NCBI GenBank assembly: GCA_964035545.1
Contig: OZ037768.1
Span: 21,363,200 to 21,427,199 of the forward strand
Direction of reading: 5' to 3'
Length of the DNA: 64,000 bases
Origin: Bugula neritina
Taxonomy: Eukaryota > Bryozoa > Gymnolaemata > Cheilostomatida > Bugulidae
Part shown: positions 23,860 through 35,800 of the stretch, piece by piece
How positions within the stretch are numbered: the stretch's first letter is position 1
Layout of the letters: the number at the start of each line of letters is the position of its first letter
The notes under the pieces: model-generated
What the model was told of the DNA's origin: nothing
The model's database searches: none
Seen by the model: only the letters and a program-made list of their open reading frames with translations
Position numbers and translations under genes: made by a program

Positions 23860-26857
23860 ATACTGCTACTACTGCTACTACTGCTACTGCTGCTACTACT
23901 GCTACTACTACTACTACTTGTACTACTACTACTACTACTGCTACTGCTACTGCTACTGCTACTACTGCTACTACTACTACTGCTACTGCTACTACTGCTG
24001 CTACTGCTACTACTGCTACTACCGCTACTGCCGCTACTGCCGCTACTGCCGCTACTGCCACGTTTCTTGTTATTATTTATGTTACCAATATTCCAGCTCT
24101 AACAGACATGTACTGATGGCTGGTTTGTTACACCAGGAAGAGAGGTGAGGGGGTGTGGCATAGATATCTCTAACACATCCTCCAATTGCTTCATGCTAAC
24201 TTCTAACTTTGCAGATAACTCACTAAAGATCTACTAGAAAATTAGTTTTTCTACACACTTAAACTTTTAATTCTATAATGTTTCAGGTTCTTATAATCAT
24301 CATTAAATTTCAAATTCGTATTTTGCTAACTTAAGATTTAGATTGTAATTTTGTGTTAAAAAAAACAAAAATTGAATTTTTTTTTTATCGACAACTATTG
24401 CTTTACGTTCATTAGACTGACTGCAATGTAATATTGCGGAATATTTTGTTTGAAAATTAAAATATAGACTGTAGAGATAGATATGCTATTGTAATAATAT
24501 AACCAGTTTACTTAATAAGCCTAGGGCCACACTGTGCGTATTTTCGCATGCGAAAATTGAAATCACAAGTAGCAAAGGTGTCCACTGTACCCGTTGAGAA
24601 AACATTCGCACTTGTCGCTCAGCATTCTCAACGCAAGTGCGAATCGTCTCTGTCGTCGTCACCTAATTGGCTGGTAGTTATTCAGCGAGCTCAATTTCTT
24701 TATTTTAGTGCTACATTCCAGTATATTGCGTTTTATTGAAAGCGAGTGCAATTTAAAAATGAAAGCTTTGTTTATCACGCATCACTGACGCTACAGTCGA
24801 CACCTTTGCTACGCGTGGTTTCAATTTTCGCATGCGAAAATACGCACAGTGTGGCCCTAGGCTAACAAAGCAGTCGTGATGAGCAGTGATGTGTTAAATT
24901 TTATATTGAGTGGGCAACTCCTAATTAATCTGAAACTGCTTGTTCACTAACAGCTGTGAAATACACACTGCACGAAATAAAATCTACTTTTGGTAGAAAA
25001 ATGACTTTGTATGATTTTCACACAAGGGCCTCTCTATTAAAACTGACCTTTCTCTAACCTCTACTGTGTATCACATCTGAGATATCATAGTCAAGTAATC
25101 TGTTGAAGAAGTATCCATGCCCGAACACAATGAAGATTGCGGGTGGCATTAGCAAATCTCCGTTGCTACAACAGCTTATGTACTTGGTGCACGGGCTACA
25201 AATACTATGTATAGGGAATTGCTTGAAACAGCACTGAGTTTGGGGAAAAGGTTCTCCAGTTTGAAGTTGGAGGTTGGAAGTTCAGACAAAAATACACTCC
25301 AACTTGGTGCTGCTTCTAGCAATATCCCTTTATATATTCTCTCCGCAGAGTTTTCAACTCACAGCCTTCTTACTTACAGGTTGAAAAGTAGACAGAAGAG
25401 TCGAAACCCTTTGGTCCTCTCAACGGACGAGATGTCTGTACACCGTCCCGGTACTGCTGCTGGCTCTAAGTCTATGACTCAGAAAGAGTTTGCTAAATAT
25501 GTCGGTCTTTTGCCCTCCGTTGGAAGTCAAGGTGTTTATCTTTCGATTTGTTTGTTTGTATCTGATGTAAGGGTGATACCTTCTTGTGTCGGTGATAGAA
25601 TCAGTTCTTATTACTGTGTTTAGTAGTCTGTGTGTGTATGTAATGTATTTTATAGAGTAATAAATTGTTAACTACAAACATTGCCTTAAAATCGCACTGA
25701 AGAACTGTATACAAGTATATCTTTATACATGTACACCTGTAGATTTAGACAATTGCAATGACAGTGCAATCAGTTTAGTATCAATATAGTTTAAATTAAA
25801 AAGTAACATATCAACTGTTTTGTGGATAAACTTTCTGTGAAAAGGAAAAGCACATGGTGTGTTTAAAAATGTATGGATCACTGAAGTTGTGTTTTGCTAG
25901 TGTCAAACAGACCCAAGACTGAAGGACAATCTCGACTGCCACTGATATCTTCAGTAAACGGTCAAGAACCTTTGATCTCTTCAGTTGAGGAACCGGACAA
26001 ACTAAGTCATAGTCAACCAGGTAAACATAAGCTCCACACAGTAACTTCAGTGGCCAGCCACACAAGTTTGAGTTCAACTAGCTGCGCACGTGCCCAGTGT
26101 GGGTCACCACTACTAAACTAGCTCTGTTGATAGATAACCTATGAAAGGATGCCATGAGTTACATTTTTTAGTATTTATTTTGTTTTAAAATTTTAAGTCA
26201 TTCATTTTTTATGGTTTGAGTCAAAAATAGATGAAATACTGCATTTTTGAGGCAATTGAAATTAATTAAACTTTTCAAACAGAATACTTTTATTAAATGA
26301 ACTAGTAGTAAATCTCGAATATACCCTTTATACTTTATAGCCTGAGTATCTGCTATATCTACAATGCAAATTGCTATAATTGTATGACAGTAATTTGGTG
26401 TATGGCGTGATGTTGTATATGCACTCTAACTGGTTTAGTTTTTAGCAATGTAGTATGTGGGTGCGTGAAGAGATAGAATAATATAGTTGTTGTAACTTGC
26501 TTTGGCAATAAGATTGTCGGCAAAAAAGTTTTTTTTTTAAAATTTACAATGTTTTAGAAATGATTTTCTTAAACTGTGATTGTTTGATTTAAACTGCATT
26601 GTGAGTATAATAATGTAAATGTACTGAACTCTCGCACACATATTTTTACCTGCAGTCATGAAGCCCGCAGTGAATGGTACTCACACATCTACTACGGCTA
26701 TGGTGGAAACTAAAGACTCCAGTCATCAGTTTGAGTGCGTAGAAAATGAACACAGCTGTGAGGAGCTAGCTGTTCTGTCTGTTGAATTCCCTCCCTGGTA
26801 CTTTTCAACTCACGGACTTTCTAGACCCGCTACACCTAATGAACAAGATCTACCCAG
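16400..26857 (+). CDS. DNAH3: Dynein exons 1-8: variable N-terminal tail (residues ~1-302)
   Basis: Exons: 16400-16417, 18878-18979, 23332-23500, 23603-23696, 24097-24144, 25380-25531, 25901-26020, 26656-26857. Exon 1 encodes only MDLSKQ; its ATG is preceded in frame by TAA at 16385-16387 and followed by GTAAGT. It is the least certain exon. Exon 2 ([20 protein letters not shown]) joins in phase 0. Exons 6-8 are rich in Ser, Thr, Pro and Lys and look disordered, as N-terminal tails of this dynein group often are; this region anchors the chain and differs between paralogs. Introns 1 and 2 are long (2.5 and 4.4 kb), and intron 2 holds a truncated LINE and a SINE. Confidence 0.72.
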
Positions 26858-29800
26858 GTATGAAGGATATCAGAGTGTGTTGTAAAAAGGAATAGATGTG
26901 ATGGTATGATGTGCTGCATGGGCACCGAATTAGACTAAATTGCTCAGAAATAGTGTTTGCAAGCATTTAGTTGAACTTTTGCAAAACACTTTTGTTACAA
27001 CCATGTTCTATACACACGTTTATTACCATTTTAGCGAGTTTCTATTTGTTTTAGTTGTTATTCGTCAAACTGTTTCAAACTCATATTTGTTATAATTCAA
27101 AAATTTAAATGGAACTGAAATATATTAAGCTGCCGTAGGTTCAAGGTAATTTAGTGTATTTTTGTAATTTTTTCTTTGCCTGCCTCAAATAGTTTAAAAA
27201 TTATCTAGTAGTGTTTTGTTATGCTAAGGTTGCACATAATTTCTAATGATGTTCTAACAGCACATAAAATTCTTCAAAATATGGCTTTAAAAAGTTGTAA
27301 AATGTTTTAATGAGTTTTATATTAAAAGACACAATTAAGTATATTGTCGTACATATAAGTATGAATACAATATGTATTTTATGTTTTACAGTTAAAAATT
27401 TTGCAGGATGTAAATTTAGCATAACTGTTATGGATGCTATTAGGGTCATAGAATGCTTTACTATCAATATAATTGGATTTGTTGTAGAATGTATTCTATA
27501 TATCTATACTATAAATTTAATTGTAGAATGTATTTAATATATTCATACTATAAATATAGTTCTACAACCTGTTCTATATATCCATCTTATAGATACTACC
27601 AGATATGTGAGAAAGCTCTAGAAACAGACGTGGTGGCTCCCTTACAGACACACTGGATAGAGTCAATGTATCAGTATATACCCAAACATCTCCTCACCAA
27701 CTTCCCTTCTGCTACGGAGGATTTCCTTCAGGTTGCATAACGTTATATTATTACTTATTGAGTTATATTTATGTGTTAGGTGTTACAATACTGTCTTAGT
27801 TAGTATACGGTAGTTATCTGCAATGTATAATACATGTTCAAATGTACCAATATGCTGCTGAGAATTTTCTTCAGGATGTATCATGGTATATAATTAGTTT
27901 TACTTGTTATAGTTATATTATAAAATGCAACAGTAGCTATTGTAATATTAGCAGTAGCTACCTGCAATGTATGATAGTGAATATGAAGTTTAAATCTTTA
28001 ATCTTTGTTTGTTCTACTAACAATTTTAGAATTCCCATAGTTCTTGGCTTCCTTCAATATCTCAATGCATGTATTTCAATACGCAAGGCCTCAAACTAAT
28101 TTGTATCATTGACGGAATCCTTTTATTAATTTGATCTTTTGGAACTGTCTTTTTAGTTAGGCAGTTATTTTTAAAATCAAGTATAAATATGTAATTATAA
28201 ATAAAGATTATGCCTGTATCTTCATAAAGGTTTGTTCTCTGTAAGCAGCCATATTTGTGTCCTGAAATTGTAAGACTTATTTGATAACAGGAAATGAAGG
28301 ATGACTACAACTTTGCCGTTAGAAGAGCCATCCTAGACTATGTTCTCTTAGACAAAGAGGAGCAAGACAGGGTGGGTGTTAACCTACCTCCTAAACCTTC
28401 ACACTGTGCTGGAAGGTTTGAATTCCCTTGGCAAGATAGAATGGAAGACATGAGAGAGTTTATGGCTAACCAAGTGTACACAACTCACCCTGTGCTAATA
28501 CAGCTGCTCAATCACTATGAGAAAAAGTAAGTATTGGTTCACTTTTATTGTAATTAAAAGGTATTTTGGGCGTATCTCATTGATTTTAGTCATATCTATG
28601 CAATTTTCCTGTTTGCATTTGCCATTTCTATTTTCCTTGTGGTTAGAGACAATACAGTTTGATCAGCACCTGCAGTATACTTGTACTAATTAGTAAGTTG
28701 ATATGGAAAATACTATTTACCTAAAATACTGGTAAAGTATGTTAAAACTATTAAAGAAAATAATTTTGTTTTAAAAAAGTTCATTTCCTGCTTCTCATTG
28801 ATTAGATTTTAACCATGTCAAAAACAGCTGTCACTGTGATTATAAAAGTAATATCAGATAAGAAGATTGTTTTTATGGAAAATTTATTTTATTTTTATTT
28901 ATTTTTATTTGCAACATGAGAAATTAGGGCATTTTGAAGGTCATGTGACTTGATAAACACGTTGTCTTTGTTCTGCTACACAGTTATGCTGACTTTCGGC
29001 TGGTGGACATCAAGAAATTGATAAAGTCAATACCTCTAACGATGGAATCTCTGATTAAACTAATGAAGGAGTCATGTGACAGCGCTACATCTGCACTCAA
29101 TCAGAAGTGGATCAGCGAGTGCTGTGCCATCATCAATGATAACCGGGAGAGGATAGAGGACTGGATGCCTCATGACACAGTCAGTTCTTTAATTACTCAC
29201 ATAGTATTTGCACTTATAGGCAAAGTTGTCATTTTCACTCCGCTCAAGAATACACAATTGGTTTAACATTCCTATTGGAAATGTAGCCAATTCAATGTGC
29301 TGAGAACTTCTCGTGATAGTCATTTGCTAAATTCCAGACTCTGGAGAAAAATAGCTTTTGCGTTTCACTTTCGTGCCGTGACTTTGTTTAGTAAAGATGA
29401 ATCTTAAATTAATAAATCATAGTGATGCGTGAATGGTAGTAAATATAAAAGTATATCTATACTACCTGTTTGGGTATATTTTATTGTCTTTTTATTGCAA
29501 ATTTTTTCCAATACTGTGAGATCAACAAGTGAACATTTGATCATTTCCTAAAAATGGTAAATGCTCATTCCTTAGCAAGTAACCTTTTTCACTGGTTGTT
29601 AGAGTCAGGTTAGCAGGTCACCCCCTCCCCCCACTGTTTTCCGGCTCTCAGAGTAAGCTCTTGTGTGTTGTATAGGTAACTCGTGCTGAGAAAATGGATG
29701 AGTTCTTCAACTGTGTGGCGTCCCTGATGTCTGACTTGGTACGTAGAACTGTGGAGAGATCATTGAGAGACCTGGTAGACATGATGGAGACGTACGCAGA

Positions 29801-32800
29801 CGGTAATAATTACGAGGGTGACTACCACATCTTCAGGGGGTTGGCTGTGCCTCAGCTGAAGCAGCTTTGCACCATCTTCCTTGTAAGTGGAACTGAATAT
29901 GTTTGTAGGTTATGTGGAGTATAGGTGATAGTAACATAGTAAAATATAGTACTTCTGATTGTTTACAGGTGTTATAAAATTTGAATACTAAAGACTTACT
30001 AAAAGTGTATTTACTTTTTTCAAGTTGTTGTTTCATGTTTTTTTTATTGACTTTCGGTTTTAAAATACCTTCTATTTTCAAAATGCCTTCTAATGACAAC
30101 TTTGGAAGAAAAATTGCTGATTTATATTATTACATCAAAAGCAGCAACAGCAGCGGCAGCTACTATTTGATAAGTTTTCGGGTCATTTCACTCTTTTATA
30201 TGGAAAGCTTCATGCTGATACTGAATAAGAACTCGTTTGTTGGAAGTTTGAATTCTTCAGATTCTAGAAGTTACCATCATATCACATCATGTGCCAACTC
30301 TTATACAGGTAGCAGACTATGAGAAAGAGCAAGTGATGATAAGTCCATCCAGTGAAGATTTTATTACTGCCATGGAAGAGCTGATAGATTACATAGTCAA
30401 GAGTGTCTGCGATCTTCCCAGACTCGAAACTCTTCTCTTTCAACGTTGGTGCCTCAGAATCTTCTTGATTTTTGTTTTTCATAAATTAGATTTTCAGCAT
30501 TTTTTCAACCTATTTTTTTTAACTCACCTTCCTTTTATTCTAAATCTTTTGAATTTTGAAAACAGTTTTTAATGTGTATGTATAGCTCAGCATATGTTCG
30601 ATTTTGGCACTTTTATTTAATGGGTAATCATTTTTAGTAGTAATTAGAGAGGGAATGTACGTGTATTTTGTAGCTGTGGACGGTTTAAAGTCGAAGCGAA
30701 TCAGCTCTGTGCAGCTTCATGAAGAAGTAGTTCTGTCCGCTAAAGCTGCCATCAAGAAGGTTCTGGAAGCCAACCATCTCGGCCCTTCCAAGTAAGTAGT
30801 ATATGCCTCAATTATTCTGAGTATTGTTAAATATAGTAGTCATGTCTAATATAGTAATTAAAATAAAATAACCCAAATGGTTTTGTGCAATTTTTTCAGT
30901 TGTAAGTGCCAAGTTTTTTCAACGAAATAAGTGGTCTTAAACATATCTTATTGTTGCTATCAATTATTAAAAAGAAATAAAACCTGCTGTGCAGCAAAAT
31001 AAGCAGTTACTAATCAGTACTAAGATATAGCATAGCTCTTCATGTTGTACTATTTAGTTTAAATAAAAAAACTCACGCAAGTTTATAGTCGCTATCCCTG
31101 TGAGAAACCCCTGATGGAAAGGGTTTTTGTTAAAGCGGGCTAAGGACTTATTTAAATGAGGCACAGGAGCAATTATGACTGGATGCTCTTCCTAACATCA
31201 CCAACTGCCTTTGTCCGGGCTCGAACCCATGACCTCGTGTTTACTAGGCAGACACTCTAACCCCTAGACCACGGCTGCTCTATTACTATTTAGTTGAAAT
31301 AGTTGATTGTATAATATAGATGGTTGAATGTATGATGTAGGTATGTGTCAATATATGAGCCGTACCAATACCTCCTGACTAAGCATGCAGACGACACTAT
31401 TAACAAGTATATAAGTAAAGGGCGGTCACTGCGAGAGTTTATCAAGGAGATAGAGAGACTGAAGGACATGGCGCATAAGATATGCTGCCTGCCACCGTAT
31501 GCTCCTATGCACTTCTACCTGGTGGACTGCACAAGGTTACATCAGGTGTGTAGTGTGTGTTGAATATTGAGATCTGTTATAAAGTATCGTACATGTAATA
31601 TATGTGGGCATGTAATACGTGTAGCAATTGATAGAGGAAGACGGAAATTGCTTTAACAACTGCTAGAGCTGCTGTGTTATGCACCTTTTACTGATTCAGT
31701 AATGGATAATATTTTAGTAATGTACATACCGCAGTGTTGACCTGTTTTTAAAGTCTTTTAAATAGAAGGATATGCATGGCATGGTGTACATATTATGTGA
31801 GCACATTGTTTAATAATGTTAATTGCATATAAACTTCAAAATTCAGGCTGTTGCATACTGCATAGCATTTGTTCAGCTCATAGTTAATTATGTTTGTGCT
31901 GTCTTGTAAGTTTTACTCACCCAAATAGCTCTGTTATTTTGTCATAACAACCTAACAGATGCAGTGCGCTGTACCATAACAACAGCAAGGCTATGCGCAC
32001 ACAGTGTATAAGCTACTGTAACATACTCTCTTGTTTTGTTGACCAGTCCTTAGAGTCGAGATGTAAAACTCTGTTTGGGAGACTCATAGAAGATGTAGTT
32101 GAGAGGAGTCGTAAGTTTAATAAAGGTGAGTTTAGTCAGTTGTATTGTTGTATTACATTACTATATATTATATTTTTATATTGCGTTATTTTATTTTATA
32201 CTATGTCATCTTATATTCTAATATGATAGTTGTATTAAGCTATGCTATAATATATTATTATTATTACCATTATGTTTTTTTTTTTCACCTAGACGGTTGT
32301 AGTCCTGTATTTCACTATGTATATTGTAATATATTATACTATATTATATTACAATATGTTTCAATGTATTATCTTATATCGTACTATATTTTATTTTATT
32401 ACACTACATTATACTATATAAGATTTTATTATATTGTAATGCATTATATTTTCTATTATATTTGTATTATATTCTCTTGTATTATATTTGTATTATATTC
32501 TCTTGTATTATATGGTACTATATTATAGTATAGTAATATATATTATGTAATATATACAGGCATATGCGACTCGTATGACACGATAGTCAAGGTCATCACC
32601 GAAGTACCGGAAGATACAACAAAACTAGTCAAACTGATCAAATATGTTGAAGATCTGGACGACAAAGACTTCTTAGTCATCAAGGTATCAGTTTATAGTC
32701 ACCATGGTGTCATTTTATAGTCATCAAGGTGTCAGTTTATAGTCATCAAGGTATCAGTTTATAGTCACCATGGTGTCATTTTATAGTCATCAAGGTGTCA

Positions 32801-35800
32801 GTTTATAGTCGTCAAGGTATCAGCTTTCCACATTTCATGTACATGTATAGCACAGTGTATGTATAGCATGATATGTATAGCGTAGTATGTATGTATAGCA
32901 CAGTGTATATATAGCACAGTATATGTATAGCATAGTATGTGTATAGCACAATGTATGTATAGCACAGTGTATGTATAGCACAGTGTATGTATAGCATAGT
33001 ATGTATGTATAGCACAGTATGTATATATAGCACAGTGTATGTATAGCACAGTAGGTATGTATAGCACAGTATGTATGTATAGCACAGTGTATGTATAGCA
33101 CAGTGTATGTATAGCACAGTGTATATCAATGAACTGGTTGCAGCAAAAGCTGGAGGTGGCGTCCCAGAACCTGCTCTTCCTCATGGATTACGCCCTGCTC
33201 AGTGACTCAGACATCATCAGTAACAACACCACCTTCAGGTGGAGCAACAAGATCACCGCTATTGTTAAAAACAGGTGAGTTACTTATTAGCTCTGCCAGT
33301 TCTGTTCTATTCTTGGTGTATGTTTTTATTTTCTGGAGTCCTAAAGTTTTGATCTAGTTTCATTAGATGCTGTTGGAAATTTTATTGACCATGGTTCATA
33401 AGTTTAAACTTGGCAGATAGAGTTTAGTATAGCACCCTTTGTCAGCTTATAATGTGGGCCACCATTTGTTTTGAATGTTCAAAACTAGTTCATTCAAGTT
33501 GATAGTTTCAATATTTATTCATGTTATTGTAGCGAGGGACAACTACAGAAACAGTTTGATGCGTGTGTCTCACGTCTCACTAAAACTAAGAAAAAGTTCT
33601 ACGAAAGAATCGACGTGGTGGCCAAACGAATCAAAGATTTCTCCTCAAAGTCAAACATGTCAGATGCTGAGACTCATGTTAAAGAGTTGGATGACATTCA
33701 GCAGGAGCTGGACAGCCTGAATGCTGAGGTGAGAGATGACAAGACTATTAGTATATGACTATGTTATGGGAATGTGTTTCAGCGTCACAAGAGTTATTGT
33801 CTCCTGATGAAACTTTTAAATATAGTCACTCAAGGTTGATTTTTTTGTGCTGCCAGTTTGTTGATAATTTTATTACATGTCACGTTATAGCTCCTTGTAC
33901 TTTTAGGTTTAAATTGAATTTATAAAAGTAATAAGGAATGTTCTAGAAGTAGTAATAAGGACGAAGCCGTGGTCTAGGGGTTAGTTTGTTGGCTTAATAA
34001 ACCCAAGGTCATGGGTTCGATTGCCAGTAATGGCTATTTGTGATGTTAAGAAGAGCATCCAGTTGTAATTTCTCATGTACCACATATGAATAAGCCCGCT
34101 TAAAAAAAGACTTTCTATTAGGAGGTTCTTACAAAACTATAGACTTGCTTAAGTTCTAGAAATGAAATAATAATGTTGTTAACAGAAAATGAGAATAAAC
34201 CGTGAAGAGTCTCTACTAAACCTGGAGTCGCAGGCTAACGACTTCATACTCAACGACTTGGCGGCAAGAAAAGAGCCGTTTGACAAACTGTGGAGCAACG
34301 CCGTGTACTTCCACCAGCAACATGAGAAGTGGATGAGTGGACCTCTGCTTCAGGTCAATGCTGAAGAGGTTGAAGAAGAAGTAAGTCAGCTTTCTGTCAA
34401 GTTTATCTGCTAGATGTACTCTCCTGTTAAGTACATACCCTAGATCTACCCAATTAGGTGTTTCTATTAAATCTATGTGACCTTATTTTGATCTTGTCTC
34501 ACAATTTGGGGTAGCAATGTCGGATGTGAATGTTTGTAATAAGATATAGCCATGTGTTTAATTTATATTTAGCAGTCATGTTATTTATTCTCAGTTACAA
34601 CAAGCAGACAATGGTTTCTGTTTGCATATTTGTAGTTGAAGTTTCTGTCATTTCCCTCAACTTTGTATGCTTATAATTTAAGATTACACTAGGGTTATCA
34701 TGGCAGTTACCAACGCTGGGCTAGCCTTGTTGTATATTCTGGGCTGTACATTTATACTGGTGATATACTGTTTCTAACTGTTGAACTGCTCTGTTTTATA
34801 AAATATAAGAGGTGCTGTCACTCAAGCGTAGCACCTGATAGTTGATTCTTGTAACTGTATATATAGATTGTCAACACTCACTGATACATATTATGCTAGA
34901 CTAGGGTATAGTATGCTAGAGTAGGGTATATTATGCTAGAGTAGGGTATATTATGCTAGAGTAGGGTATATTATGCTAGAGTAGGGTATAGTATGCTAAA
35001 GTAGGGTATAGTATGCTAAAGTAGGGTATAGTATGCTAGAGTAGGGTATAGTATACTAGAGTAGGGTATAGTATACTAGAGTAGGGTATAGTATACTAGA
35101 GTAGGGTATAGTATACTAGAGTAGGGTATAGTATGCTAGAGTAGGGTATAGTATACTAGAGTAGAGTATAGTATAGTAGAGTATAGTATGCTAGAGTAGA
35201 GTATATTATACTAGAGTAGGGTATAGTATACTAGAGTAGGGTATAGTATACTAGAGTAGGGTATAGTATACTAGAGTAGAGTATAGTATGCTAGAGTAGG
35301 GTATAGTATACTATAGTAGGGTATAGTATGCTGGAGTAGGGTATAGTATACTAGAGTAGAGTATAGTATGCTAGAGTAGGGTATAGTATACTATAGTAGG
35401 GTATAGTATGCTAGAGTAGGGTATAGTATACTAGAGTAGGGTATAGTATACTAGAGTAGGGTATATTATGCTAGAGTAGGGTATAGTATACTAGAGTAGA
35501 GTATAGTATAGTAGAGTATAGTATGCTAGAGTAGAGTATATTATACTAGAGTAGGGTATAGTATACTAGAGTAGGGTATAGTATACTAGAGTAGAGTATA
35601 GTATGCTAGAGTAGGGTATAGTATACTAGCGTGTTGAAGATATTGTGGGTGTGTTTAGGTCCAGAATCTGTGGAGGACAGCATACAAACTGACCAAACAG
35701 TTCCACCAGCCAGAGTTCAGGTACCCTCTGAAGGCGTCCCGAACTATAAAGCAGAAGCTGGAGACATTCAAGATAAACATGCCTTTAATTACCTGCCTGT

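Noticed and set aside
23690-24148. Long open frames encoding poly-Val/Ala, poly-Thr, poly-Leu and poly-Tyr
   Set aside because: They are translations of the CTA/CTG triplet repeat in intron 4 and appear in several frames on both strands.
27842-28099. An extra dynein exon between exons 9 and 10
   Set aside because: Exon 9 (ending 27731) and exon 10 (starting 28291) join in phase 0 with continuous stem sequence; the frame here is AT-rich with no dynein similarity.
32798-33184. Minus-strand frames with [13 protein letters not shown] repeats
   Set aside because: Translations of the 16-18-bp minisatellite in intron 17.
33961-34035. A functional tRNA gene
   Set aside because: A and B boxes are present but the acceptor stem and anticodon arm do not fold as a tRNA, and the sequence continues into the shared SINE body.
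32674-35629. Possible CRISPR-like array from regularly spaced repeats
   Set aside because: The units are contiguous tandem repeats without unique spacers, in a eukaryotic intron.
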